Shown here: positions 26,813 to 35,539 of the stretch, one piece after another
Layout: the number at the start of each line of letters is the position of its first letter
Position numbering within the stretch: the first letter of the stretch is position 1
Assembly (NCBI RefSeq): GCF_000316115.1
Contig: NZ_JH993797.1
Span: 5,925,961-5,989,960, forward strand
Length of the DNA stretch: 64,000 nt
Reading direction: 5' to 3'
From: Leptolyngbya sp. PCC 7375
GTDB lineage: Bacteria; Cyanobacteriota; Cyanobacteriia; Phormidesmidales; Phormidesmidaceae
The notes under the pieces: generated by a model
The model's input: only the letters and a program-made list of their open reading frames with translations
Database searches by the model: none
What the model was told of the DNA's origin: nothing
Program-made: the position numbers and the translations under genes

Positions 26813-28623
26813 CCTCCTTATTCGCGTAATCCAGCTAGTAAAAAATACCTATCCTTGCTAATTGTGGCTACCCAGGTTTACAGATCAAGTCAGTATAGAT
26901 CCGAGGAGAGAATCCTAATAGTTGGATGATCTTCTCCTGGAGTGGTGTCAACGGAGAAATATGTTGATAAGATCGTCCCTCCATTTCAAAGTAGGTTAAC
27001 GTGATATTGTCAAAGGCTTTCAGTAATCTCTCTGTTCTTGGTTTTGTCGTCGATTTCTTCGGGTTTTCTGGATAGAGTCCCGTTAAGGACGCTTGGGTAT
27101 CAACCAATTGCCGATGCACAACACAGTCAATCAAGCTCAACAGTCGTAGCCCCAAACTGAGTAGATGCATCAACCCCTGTACTTGGTCATCACGCTTGAC
27201 AAACATCGGGTGAGCTCCCAGAGATTTACCCTTGAACCGATGAAACCCATGTTCGACAATCCACTCATCTCGGTAAATCAAAACGGCTTGTTCAAATGAT
27301 AAACACTGGGTGGATGAATTGGAGACATAAACCCGCCAACCAAAGTCCTGTTGGTGTTGCTCAATTGCCGTCTCATTGCGAGTGACACTCGTAATTTGAT
27401 AACGGGCTTTGTGGGTCTTGGTGGGCGGTTCAAACTGGATGCTATAGTCGAGCAACCCGACCACATGATGCGCTTTGAGAATGGTTTGGACCTTTTGCAC
27501 CAGTTCAGCCTCTTGACGAATCTGTTTACGTCCTCGTCCGACGGGAGGAGTGAGTTTCAACAGTTTTGTTGTTGCGGTTTTCAACCGCTTCTCTAAGCCT
27601 TGTTGTTGTTGTCGGTGATGGGTGTCAGAGTGAATCAGAAATACTTGTTCTCGCCAACAAACAGGATACCCAGTCGGGGTCTTATCTTCAACCACTCGGC
27701 TGATGGCATAGCCCGTTAACTGCCGACGGATTGCTCCATCTGCTTTGAGCAGGGTTACCCTTTCCAACGGGTGCTCTGCTGAGCGCAATTCCACTAACCA
27801 CTGAGCTAACAAGTTAGGTACCTGACCGGTGCGGGCCAATGGCATCAGATAATCATGGTGGTGATGATGAATATGAGCACGTGTGGCAACCGCACCCATT
27901 TTACAATCTCCCACCCACAGGACCCCTACCGGCAGACGGGCTCGGGCTTGTTCAAAGACCGGTATGTATAACCCATCGTCGGCTTGCTCTCCCGACACAA
28001 CGTGGGTGGCTAGTGGCATGCCCAATGGGTCTAACGCTGACATCATGACTTTCACTTGCGCTAAACTCGGATCATCTTTACTGTGACCAAACTGAAAGAG
28101 CCCATCCTCATTCACCACATGCTCCCCTGAAAGGGTGGTGGCATCTAAACGGGCTATCTCACAGGGCAAACTATAAATGCGGATAGTTCGGCGATTGAGA
28201 CTCTGCTCAATTAACTGCCAAGTCCGAGCCTCACTCAAATGCGTCAGCACGATACTCAATCTATCATCACTGAAATCGGTGTCTCGAATCTCAAGACCAC
28301 AAACCTGTTCAAGGCTCTGACGACGCTGCCTTACCCACTCACGGACAACAACTTTGCGGTGGTCTCCTTCTGAGAGAATGTAGGCCAACCAAATGACAAT
28401 CACCCAGCCCCAGTCCAATCCTTGTTGCTTCCAATGACGGGGGAGATGCTCATTCAGGAGTTGTGGCAGTTCCATCTGCATCATCACATGTAGCAGCAGC
28501 ACGATATCATCAATGCGTTCTGTGATGACAGAAAATTGAGGGTCCATGACTCAGCGTTTGCGTTACCACTTGCTGAGCATACACTAAGCATTTTTACTCA
28601 CTTTGATTGCGCGAATAAGGAGG
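26813..28623 (-). mobile_element. IS1634-like insertion sequence, apparently intact
   Basis: 1811 bases bounded by perfect 14-base inverted repeats CCTCCTTATTCGCG (26813-26826 and the complement at 28610-28623), with partial matching continuing inward. A four-base direct repeat ATTA flanks it (26809-26812 and 28624-28627), consistent with target duplication. It carries one transposase gene on the minus strand and sits between the aminotransferase and ureidoglycolate lyase genes. Confidence 0.85.
26868..28547 (-). CDS. IS1634-family-like DDE transposase
   Basis: 559 residues, full length for the family. The catalytic triad is readable as Asp135 in ARLDATTLSG, Asp214 in WVGDCKMGA and Glu432 in YRDEWIVEHGF. 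A KGKSLGAHPMF segment follows as in IS1634 members. N-terminal helices probably bind the ends. The frame is open throughout, so the element may be active. Family name is by resemblance; the broader IS4-type clan is the safe call. Confidence 0.85.
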   Translation of the reverse strand: MDPQFSVITERIDDIVLLLHVMMQMELPQLLNEHLPRHWKQQGLDWGWVIVIWLAYILSEGDHRKVVVREWVRQRRQSLEQVCGLEIRDTDFSDDRLSIVLTHLSEARTWQLIEQSLNRRTIRIYSLPCEIARLDATTLSGEHVVNEDGLFQFGHSKDDPSLAQVKVMMSALDPLGMPLATHVVSGEQADDGLYIPVFEQARARLPVGVLWVGDCKMGAVATRAHIHHHHHDYLMPLARTGQVPNLLAQWLVELRSAEHPLERVTLLKADGAIRRQLTGYAISRVVEDKTPTGYPVCWREQVFLIHSDTHHRQQQQGLEKRLKTATTKLLKLTPPVGRGRKQIRQEAELVQKVQTILKAHHVVGLLDYSIQFEPPTKTHKARYQITSVTRNETAIEQHQQDFGWRVYVSNSSTQCLSFEQAVLIYRDEWIVEHGFHRFKGKSLGAHPMFVKRDDQVQGLMHLLSLGLRLLSLIDCVVHRQLVDTQASLTGLYPENPKKSTTKPRTERLLKAFDNITLTYFEMEGRSYQHISPLTPLQEKIIQLLGFSPRIYTDLICKPG

Positions 28624-28698
28624 ATTACGTACCGTCAAACTGACTTGTTGCAACTTGAAATAGTCAGCAAAATATAGGGGTTGCTCCCCTACGTCGCC

Positions 28699-29184
28699 AT
28701 GGAAACTACTTTGCAACAGCTAACGGCTCAAGTTTTGACTGCTGAATCGTTTCGGCCCTTTGGGCAGGTGCTACGTCCCCAGTGGGATGGTAAATCCTAT
28801 GACTCTGAGGAGGCCCAACTAAAGCTGGACGGGGGTATTCCGCGTTTTTACATCATGCAGCTGGAGCGTAAAGGCACCCGGTTTGATCAGATTACGCGGC
28901 ATTTGGCCTGTACGCAGTGTTTGGGTTCGCTGGAGGGAAAAGCATGGCTGATGGCAGTGGCTCCTGCCTGTGAGGGCATTGCACCAGACCCAGAGCAAAT
29001 TCGAGCGTTTAAGATTCCTGGAGATTGTTTTATTAAACTTGAAGTGGGCACCTGGCATGCAGGACCTTTGTTTGAGACAGATGTGATTAATTTTTATAAC
29101 CTAGAGCTAAGTGATACAAATGTTGTGGATCACGATACGTGCAACTTGAGTCAGACCTATAGGATGAGTTTTGAGATTGTCTAA
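28699..29184 (+). CDS. Ureidoglycolate lyase-family protein
   Basis: 161 residues from the ATG at 28699; the frame is open to a TTG at 28681. Family core: LTAESFRPFGQVL near the N-terminus, IMQLERKGTRFDQITRHL, and LEVGTWHAGPLF, part of the cupin-like barrel. The enzyme would split ureidoglycolate to glyoxylate and urea in purine catabolism. No other allantoin-pathway gene is present here; the nearby glyoxylate-using aminotransferase is suggestive only. The adjacent insertion sequence ends 75 bases before the start and may have replaced its promoter. Confidence 0.85.
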   Translation: METTLQQLTAQVLTAESFRPFGQVLRPQWDGKSYDSEEAQLKLDGGIPRFYIMQLERKGTRFDQITRHLACTQCLGSLEGKAWLMAVAPACEGIAPDPEQIRAFKIPGDCFIKLEVGTWHAGPLFETDVINFYNLELSDTNVVDHDTCNLSQTYRMSFEIV

Positions 29185-29196
29185 GTGGGCAGTGGG

Positions 29197-29220
29197 GTAG
29201 GGGTATTGCATGCAATGCCC
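29197..29220. repeat. Truncated palindrome of the GTAGGG...CCCTAC family
   Basis: GGGTATTGCATGCAATGCCC forms a near-perfect stem around a TGCATGCA centre. The left arm keeps GTAGGG but the right CTACA end is missing. It lies between the ureidoglycolate lyase and Uma2 genes. Confidence 0.6.
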
Positions 29221-29250
29221 GAAGAGTAGAGTTTTGACAGAAGCTGATTA

Positions 29251-29745
29251 ATGATGATTGCTGTAAAAGAGAATTTTCCTCAACTAATGCCTGAAGAGTA
29301 TTTGGCCTGGGAGGAGAAGCAGCTGGAGAAACATGAATATATTGACGGTCAGGTGCACGCCATGGGGGGCGGTACTGTCAACCATGGTCGTATGGCTATT
29401 CGCTTTACTTCTATGTTGGATACACATTTAGACAACAGCGGCTGCATCACCGGCAATTCTGACATTAAGATCAATATTGTTGATACCAAGAATTACACTT
29501 ATCTTGATGCCTGCGTTACTTGCGATGAACGCGACAGGAGTACATCCAAGTACTTTACCTATCCTTGCCTGATTGTAGAGGTCTTGTCTGATAGTACTGA
29601 AGCCTATGACCGGGGAGGCAAGTTTAGGCTATATCAAAACAACCCTGTTTTACAGGATTATTTGTTGGTGAGTTCTACCCGGATGGAGATGGATTTGTAC
29701 CACAAAAAAGAGACGGGGGAATGGATTATTCTTAAGGCTCAATAG
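29251..29745 (+). pseudogene. Uma2-family nuclease-like gene cut at its 3' end by an insertion sequence
   Basis: 164 residues remain of a family normally near 185-200. The restriction-endonuclease-like core is present: MTPEEYL-type N-terminus (LMPEEYLAWEEKQ), HGRMAIRFTSML, YLDACVTC, and VEVLSDST with the EVLS motif. The ending differs: after EWII the last residues and stop come from the left end of the IS1595-type element, so the usual C-terminal strand is lost. Translation may continue, hence a protein is possible, but I treat it as broken. Uma2 proteins are abundant in cyanobacteria; role unclear. Confidence 0.7.
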
Positions 29746-30771
29746 CTGTTTTAGGGAGGTTGCTAAATTCAAGATGAGCAGAGTAGTGTCATGGAATAAA
29801 GCCCCCGGTCAGCCTACCTATGCTAACGCTTTCCAAGTTAATCGATGAGGACAAATGCTACGAGACTATTCGCACGATGCGTTGGCCCGATGGTGTTTGC
29901 TGCACTGATTGTGGAGCGAAAAACATTACCAAACGAGGGAAGCATGCAACCTATTCAGCGCGGCAACGCTATATCTGTGGCGAGTGTGGTCGCCACTTTG
30001 ATGACTTAACCGACACCATCTTTGCGGGTCGTCATCAACCGTTAAAAACCTGGATAGCATGCTTATATTTGATGGGTCTCAATGTCTCCAATCAACAAAT
30101 TGCCGACGAGTTGAGTCTGCACAAAGATGACGTGCATCAGATGACGAGTGAGTTACGCCAAGCGGTGGCCGACAAGCGCCCAGAAGTCCAGTTATCAGGG
30201 ACGGTGGAGTTTGATGAAGTCTATGTGACAGCCGGTCATAAGGGGCAACCAGAGCAGGTTAAAAAAAAGGGCGCAAGGGACGCAGACGTAAACTCAAAGG
30301 GCTTCGGGGGCGCGGTACGCTCGAAACGGAAAAACCGCCGATCTTCGGGATGATTCAGCGAGGTGGAGAAGTGGTGATTAAAATGCTGGCAAATGTTCAA
30401 CAACAAACCATCAAGCCCATCATTCAGTCCATGGTGAAACCGGGCACCCTCATCTATACCGACGAGTATGACATCTATGCTCGTTTAGAAACTTGGGGCT
30501 ATGCTCACAAGAGTGTTTGCCACAGTGCCGGAGAATATGCCCGAGATGACGATGGAGATGGCTTCTGTGAAGTCCATGTCAATACGATGGAAGGTTTCTG
30601 GTCATTGCTGCGGTCATGGTTGAGACCTCATCGAGGGATCTCACAAGAAAAATTACCGATCTATTTGGGGTTCTTTGAATTTGTGCATAATGCTAGAAAA
30701 AGAGGGAAAGCCTTGCTGGGTAGTCTATTGAGCACCTTGCTTGTCTAACTCCCTGAAACGCCGATTGAGCC
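29736..30771 (+). mobile_element. IS1595-type insertion sequence
   Basis: About 1036 bases. The left end GGCTCAATAGCTGTTTTAGG matches the complement of the right end GGCTCAATCGGCGTTTCAGG, giving imperfect inverted repeats of about 26 bases. No convincing target duplication flanks it. It carries a two-frame transposase and interrupts a Uma2 gene on the left; an AAA ATPase gene starts 24 bases beyond its right end. Confidence 0.75.
29820..30748 (+). CDS. IS1595-family transposase in two frames, joined by a -1 shift
   Basis: The first frame (29820-30353) starts with a zinc ribbon (CCTDCGAKN and YICGECGRHF) and reaches the start of the DDE domain (EFDEVYVTAG). The second frame, one base back, continues GMIQRGGEV, then YTDEYDIYA and VNTMEGFWSLLR to 30748. 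Re-reading one base at the run of eight A (30261-30268) gives one 309-residue product with a normal family layout. The run contains A AAA AAG (30263-30269), a classical -1 slippery heptamer. So this is either programmed frameshifting or a disabling mutation. Confidence 0.75.
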
Positions 30772-30794
30772 AAAAGCTTTTCGCTAAACACCCT

Positions 30795-32345
30795 ATGGTT
30801 CGCTGGTTTAACACAACAGGTCCCTGTGATACCGAGATTCACTACACCGTGACATCCAGTAGCCGTCTGCCAAATCTAGAACGGCTCATCGCTCAGCGCA
30901 ACTATTTTGTACTCCATGCCCCCCGGCAAGTGGGTAAAACCACCGCTATGCTTGCCCTGGCTAAAAAACTAACCGACTCAGGACAGTATGCCGCCTTGGT
31001 CGTCTCCGCAGAGCTAGGCGCTCCTTTTTCAGATGACCCAGGAGCCATGGAGTTGGCCATATTAGAAAGCTGGCGAATAGATGCCCAAACCTATTTGCCC
31101 GACGACTGCCTACCGCCACCCTGGCCAAAAACATCAGCTGGCCAGCAAATTGAAGCCGCCCTGAGCGCTTGGAGTGAAGCTGCTGCCCGTCCATTAGTTC
31201 TGTTTATCGACGAAATCGATACGCTGCAAGATGCTGCCCTGATTTCAGTGTTGCGCCAGTTGCGGAACGGATTTCGTCGTCGCCCCCGTGGGTTTCCCCA
31301 GTCGGTAACGCTGATCGGCTTGCGGGATGTGCGAGATTATAAAGTCGCTTCTGGTGGTAGTACCCGATTAACCACATCCAGCCCATTTAACATCAAAGCC
31401 GAATCCATCACGATGCGAAACTTTACAGCGGCTGAGGTGACCGAACTGTATCAACAGCATACGGATGACACCGGGCAACTATTTTCCCCAGCAGCAACAG
31501 AGCTAGTATTTGAATTAACCGATGGCCAACCCTGGTTAGTCAATGCCCTCGCCCGCCAGCTAGTGGAAGTATTGGCCCCGGACCCAACCACGACCATTAC
31601 GCCAGACCTGGTGCAACAGGCCAAAGAGATTCTCATCAAACGCCAGGACACGCATCTGGATAGCCTGGCCGAGCGCTTACAGGAAAAACGGATCAAGGCC
31701 ATCATAGAACCCATGCTGGCGGGATTGCCGCTACCGGTTACCTCCAATGACGATCGACAGTATCTGGTGGATCTGGGGTTGCTGAAACGTTCTCAAGCTG
31801 GGGGATTAGTGGTCACAAACCCGATTTATCGGGAAGTACTGGTGCGATTTTTAGTGCAAGGCTCCCAGGATAGTTTGCCCATGATCTCTCCTACCTGGCT
31901 GACGACTGAGGGCAAACTGGATATACAAGCTCTACTGGATGCATTTTTAGCCTTCTGGCGACAGCATGGTGAACCATTGCTCAATAGTGCGGCTTATCAT
32001 GAAATTGCTCCCCATCTGGTGTTGATGGCGTTTTTACACCGGGTGGTAAATGGTGGGAGCACATTGGATCGTGAATATGCCATTGGTAGCGATCGCATGG
32101 ATCTTTGCCTACGCTACGGCGATGTCATCCTGGGTATTGAGTTAAAAGTATGGCGAGACAAAAAGGCCGATCCTCTAGAACAAGGTTTGGAACAGTTAGA
32201 TTGCTATTTAGCCCGCTTAGATAAAGACCACGGTTGGCTAGTGATCTTTGATCGTCGTACTCAGGCACTCCCCATGGCAGAACGCTTAGCTACAGACACC
32301 ATACGGTCAAATGGGCAGCGGTCAATTACCATCATTCGAGCGTAG
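30795..32345 (+). CDS. AAA-like ATPase with C-terminal nuclease-like domain
   Basis: 516 residues from the ATG at 30795; the frame is open further upstream only inside the insertion sequence. P-loop HAPRQVGKTT (41-50) and Walker B LVLFIDEID (134-142) define a STAND/AAA-like ATPase, followed by a helical winged region. Residues about 430-490 have IGSDRMDL, then ILGIELKVW, matching the D...(E)xK pattern of PD-(D/E)XK nucleases with Asp436, Glu449 and Lys451. Such proteins are common and often multi-copy in cyanobacteria. Role unknown; a conflict or mobile-element function is possible. No frame interruption. Confidence 0.8.
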   Translation: MVRWFNTTGPCDTEIHYTVTSSSRLPNLERLIAQRNYFVLHAPRQVGKTTAMLALAKKLTDSGQYAALVVSAELGAPFSDDPGAMELAILESWRIDAQTYLPDDCLPPPWPKTSAGQQIEAALSAWSEAAARPLVLFIDEIDTLQDAALISVLRQLRNGFRRRPRGFPQSVTLIGLRDVRDYKVASGGSTRLTTSSPFNIKAESITMRNFTAAEVTELYQQHTDDTGQLFSPAATELVFELTDGQPWLVNALARQLVEVLAPDPTTTITPDLVQQAKEILIKRQDTHLDSLAERLQEKRIKAIIEPMLAGLPLPVTSNDDRQYLVDLGLLKRSQAGGLVVTNPIYREVLVRFLVQGSQDSLPMISPTWLTTEGKLDIQALLDAFLAFWRQHGEPLLNSAAYHEIAPHLVLMAFLHRVVNGGSTLDREYAIGSDRMDLCLRYGDVILGIELKVWRDKKADPLEQGLEQLDCYLARLDKDHGWLVIFDRRTQALPMAERLATDTIRSNGQRSITIIRA

Positions 32346-32507
32346 AGATTAGAGTAATGAACTGGATATTCCAAACCTGATCACCCCATAGAGGTTTGCC
32401 TATCGTCGCCTTGTTATCGATAAAGTAGTTGTCGGGATTGGTGTTTGGCGAGCAAGCGCTGTTAAACAAAATCCTGAGAGCGACTACTCACCCCCAGGGA
32501 ACAGGTG

Positions 32508-32653
32508 CGTTGCAGCAGCTAGAGCTGTTTTGCCGTGACTCTAGCTGCGTAATATAGACTACCCAATTGGCAGTCTATGTCCTATAGTACGATCATGCCG
32601 CTCACTTATGCGCAGATAGTACTAACGCCCGGCCAAGTGCTGGGCCTTTTCTT
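32508..32653 (+). ncRNA. Candidate structured RNA with terminator
   Basis: Three hairpins in a row. The first has a perfect 10-bp stem GCAGCTAGAG (32515-32524) with CTCTAGCTGC (32539-32548). The second is AGACTACCCAATTGGCAGTCT-like between 32556 and 32576. A third pairs TAGTAC (32585-32590) with GTACTA (32619-32624). A final stem GCCCGGC/GCTGGGC with CCTTTTCTT follows. No known RNA family is recognised and no promoter is evident, so this could also be the end of a small mobile element. Confidence 0.35.
32627..32653 (+). terminator. Probable intrinsic terminator
   Basis: Stem GCCCGGC with GCTGGGC (one G-T pair) around a short CAAGT loop, followed by CTTTTCTT. It would end a plus-strand transcript, either read-through from the AAA ATPase gene 280 bases upstream or the candidate RNA. 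Confidence 0.5.
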
Positions 32654-32964
32654 GTCTGCCTGTGCTTCATGCCCCACAAAAAAACAGGGCTTACTCGCTC
32701 CCAGGGGACAGGTGTGCTATGCAGGTTTTCCGCAGGCTTCAGTCCCGGTTGTCGGGCTTGGTGTTTGGCGAGTTATCTTTTAAGACATTCCAGGCTAGCT
32801 CATGGGTATATTTAAACGCCTGGATGAATCCTTGCTCCTCCAGTTCATTCAATTCACCCTTATCAATAAACTTGGTAAGCTGAGCCAGAGCTCGTTAATA
32901 GTTTGCAAAACGCTGTTTCCATCGAATATCTGGATCTGTCATCGGTTAGCCTGTCTAGCCAGTG

Positions 32965-33394
32965 TTAAATATCGTTTGGATCAATACCAAGGGCTTCTAA
33001 TCGCTCTTCTAAAGCTTTGGCTCGATTTTCTGCCTTCTGAGACCGGCTTTCGGCTATATCTCGTTGCTTACTATCCGTCAAAAGGAGCTCATCGTTACTG
33101 CTGTACCAGCGTAGCCAACGTCGTTCGATACCTTGGTAATTGTCTTGCCAACTACCTAAACTCAGGTTCCATAGCAGAGTAGTTGGTCAGGCTTAGAGTG
33201 GTGCTCAGTAACTGGGGTTGTAGATAGTGAAACTCATCGGGCAAACCAGGCTCCTCCGGATTTTCGGATGGCAAGTCATACATCGTCGGCAGTGTCTCAT
33301 GGGGATGCTCAGTACTATCCCACTTTTCAGGCCAGGTTTCAGCATCAATTCGTTTATGAATTCGCGCTAGTTCCTCTTGATTAATCCTCTTCAT
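32965..33394 (-). pseudogene. Uma2-family pseudogene with the centre deleted
   Basis: The N-terminal frame (33394 to about 33160) reads MYDLPSENPEEPGLPDEFH and LQPQLLSTTLSLTNYS, the start of a well-known long cyanobacterial Uma2 type. It then stops after six aberrant codons. In another frame, from about 33170 to the stop at 32965, comes the tail of the same family: SWQDNYQGIERRWLRWY, then a coiled coil ending in LEERLEALGIDPNDI. About 150 residues in between, including the catalytic core, are missing. A single deletion plus frameshift explains it. Confidence 0.8.
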
Positions 33395-33459
33395 TAATCA
33401 GATGGACAATCAATACAGTCCGTCTGAGCATTTATCGGCTCAGTGCTAATTCACCCTAA

Positions 33460-34257
33460 TCACAGCAATAACTCACCCCGCAAAACAGAGACAGCCTTGC
33501 CACTGATATAAATTCGCTTTGGTGTGCATTGTACGTGTAGTATGCCACCACGGGGTGATGCTTGGTAAGCGACCATGGTATCTTTGCCCAGTTTTGCTTG
33601 CCAATAGGGGGCTAAAGAACAGTGGGACGAACCAGTCACCGGATCTTCAGGAATACCGATGGCCGGTGCAAAATAACGGGAGACAAAATCGTAGGGAGAG
33701 TCTCCAGCACTGGTGACAATTAAACCTTGGTAGGGTAACTTTGCGAGTCTATCCAAATCTGGGGCGAGGTTAGCAACAGCTTGATGCGATCGCAACTCTA
33801 CCAAATAATTCACATCATTACGCGCCCCATGGACAATATCCGCATGGTTCATGGCTGCCACCATAGCTGGAGAAATGGATGCATCATGGACAGGCTGAGC
33901 TGGAAAATCTAGCTGAATGAAATTACCATTGCGAGAGGCCAACAGCTCTCCGCTCCTTGTCTGAAAACGAGCTGTAATTTCAGGCGATAGGTGTCCTTCG
34001 CTCCAAAGTACATGGGCACTGGCCAAGGTGGCATGGCCACATAACTCAATTTCATCCGTTGGTGTAAACCATCGCAAACTATAGTTACCCTCATCTTTAA
34101 GGGCATAGAGAAACGCCGTTTCTGACAAATTCATTTCCTTGGCGATCTGCTGCATTAGAGATTCATCCAAAGGGGTTTCACTCACACATACGGCAGCTGG
34201 ATTACCGCCAAAGGGGCGATCTGTAAAGGCGTCTACCTGAATAACGGGCTGTTTCAT
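33460..34257 (-). CDS. PhzF-family isomerase/epimerase-like protein
   Basis: 265 residues, standard length. Diagnostic parts: FTDRPFGGNPAAVCV near the N-terminus, the conserved Glu46 in MNLSETAFL, LCGHATLASAH, and GIPEDPVTGSSHC in the second half of the duplicated diaminopimelate-epimerase-like fold. Members rearrange small metabolites by proton transfer; the substrate here is not predictable, and no phenazine genes are near. It stands alone between a pseudogene and a secreted protein gene. Confidence 0.93.
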   Translation of the reverse strand: MKQPVIQVDAFTDRPFGGNPAAVCVSETPLDESLMQQIAKEMNLSETAFLYALKDEGNYSLRWFTPTDEIELCGHATLASAHVLWSEGHLSPEITARFQTRSGELLASRNGNFIQLDFPAQPVHDASISPAMVAAMNHADIVHGARNDVNYLVELRSHQAVANLAPDLDRLAKLPYQGLIVTSAGDSPYDFVSRYFAPAIGIPEDPVTGSSHCSLAPYWQAKLGKDTMVAYQASPRGGILHVQCTPKRIYISGKAVSVLRGELLL

Positions 34258-34339
34258 CGGTTAGCTGTTAGGGGGACCTGTGGGAAATAGTATCGCGCTG
34301 TGGGTAGGGATGGCGGGGAACGGAAAAAATGACAATCAT

Positions 34340-34378
34340 AAAAAGGCCTGGTTTTCTCAAAAAAGAAAACCAAGCCTC
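34340..34378 (-). terminator. Intrinsic terminator of the secreted TPR-like gene
   Basis: On the minus strand a 14-bp stem (AGGCTTGGTTTTCT with AGAAAACCAGGCCT, one mismatch) is followed by TTTTT. It lies 76 bases after the stop of the minus-strand gene that ends at 34454. Confidence 0.8.
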
Positions 34379-34453
34379 AATCTGACCTAAACAAAGTTGT
34401 CATTAGAATAAACGAGAAGGGGGCACTCCTTTATCATCAAAGCTGCTTAAGAC

Positions 34454-35185
34454 TTAAAACAGTTCTAACTGATTTCGGAGCGCTGTAGCACGATAGTCAT
34501 GGCCTGTCGCTTCATTCATTTGAAGTATCTCACTAACAATGTCTGTCTGCGATAGATAGGCATCCCTGCGCTGGGCATAAAACTCAGCAATGTCAGGATT
34601 GAGATTAATGGCACGGGTGTAGGTTGAGATCGCACCTTCATAGTCCTGACTAATCTGCTGTGCTTGAGCCTCTAACAACAACCGCTGAGACACGGTTGCT
34701 GTTTCTACTGTCATTCGATAGCGCACCGTCGATGGCGAGGTTATCTCAGCAGCTGCAATATCAGTGTCTACGGCGAATTGAGGCTCAACTTCATAGTCAA
34801 ACAGAGGCTCAATCTCGTAGCTCATCGGAGTACCCTTATGCTCACCGGGTAGGGTCAAAACAACAAGGTGACTAATCTGTGATTTCTGTGTGGGATCAAC
34901 CGTGCGATAGCTCACCTGGTTCTCAACAAAAAGAGGCGTATGCTTGCCAGCAACATAAACTGCAACACGACTAACAATACCAGGATTGTTATTGGCTAAC
35001 TTGAGTTTAATCGCCACCGTTTGCCCCACGTCAGCCGTCAGCTGATGCCTTAGGGGTTGGTAAGTATCCTCTGTTACCAACTTTGTTTCTGTTGCACCGG
35101 CCTGTAGCAGCACCTCGGCTGATACGGGCATGGCTAATCCCAGCAATACGCCGATCACACCTAAACTACTGACTATGGACCGCAT
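34454..35185 (-). CDS. Exported protein with C-terminal TPR-like unit, function unknown
   Basis: 243 residues. A Sec signal is clear (MRSIVSSLGVIGVLLGLAMP, cleavage after VSA). The middle part is predicted beta-rich (for example VAIKLKLANNNPGIVSRVAV). Residues about 165-215 hold one TPR-like unit (QDYEGAISTYTRAINLNPDI). I do not recognise the family. Monocistronic, with its own terminator. Confidence 0.7.
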   Translation of the reverse strand: MRSIVSSLGVIGVLLGLAMPVSAEVLLQAGATETKLVTEDTYQPLRHQLTADVGQTVAIKLKLANNNPGIVSRVAVYVAGKHTPLFVENQVSYRTVDPTQKSQISHLVVLTLPGEHKGTPMSYEIEPLFDYEVEPQFAVDTDIAAAEITSPSTVRYRMTVETATVSQRLLLEAQAQQISQDYEGAISTYTRAINLNPDIAEFYAQRRDAYLSQTDIVSEILQMNEATGHDYRATALRNQLELF

Positions 35186-35539
35186 GTTGGCCTCCTAAGG
35201 AACACTGAAGAACGTTGATATGGATTACTCCACATGGTAAAGCTACCGTTCCAGAACAATCGGGACGGTATTTGAAACTACATAGGAACTTTATGGCAAA
35301 ACTTTATGGCAACAATCGTCCTTATGTAGGGACATTCCATGGAACGTCCCTACATGATTGAAACGACCCTTCATTTGCATCATTTACTCCGTTAGCTGTA
35401 ACCCATTCTTACAAACCGTTGCGAATCGTTTAGCGATACCCGTGTCTGATGAAGGACTCCCATATTCTGAGGGTTGGGCTCCCCATCATCGGGACATTGC
35501 CCTCGCCCATCCCAGAATCTTTCCACCGGAGCGCTGTCT
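35186..35539. other. Intergenic region upstream of chlB
   Basis: 354 bases between divergent genes, holding the palindrome at 35324-35355. A chlB promoter is expected in the last 180 bases, but no convincing -10/-35 was found. Confidence 0.4.
35324..35355. repeat. Palindrome of the GTAGGG...CCCTAC family
   Basis: 32-base inverted repeat with arms ATGTAGGGACATTCCA and TGGAACGTCCCTACAT. One arm position mispairs. It lies about 185 bases upstream of chlB, and a second copy lies just after chlB. Confidence 0.8.

Larger units (their letters stand above)
32346..32964. other. Non-coding stretch with direct repeats and hairpins
   Basis: No supported protein gene in about 620 bases; the plus-strand ORFs here have no family features. 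It holds two pairs of direct repeats, one at 32428-32452 and 32748-32772 (24 of 25 identical) and another at 32485-32507 and 32692-32714 (20 of 23 identical, all differences transitions). Between them lies a series of hairpins ending in a terminator-like structure, listed separately. Confidence 0.55.

Noticed and set aside
32577..33182. Three overlapping plus-strand ORFs after the AAA ATPase
   Set aside because: They cover the hairpin region and the antisense of the Uma2 pseudogene and show no family features.
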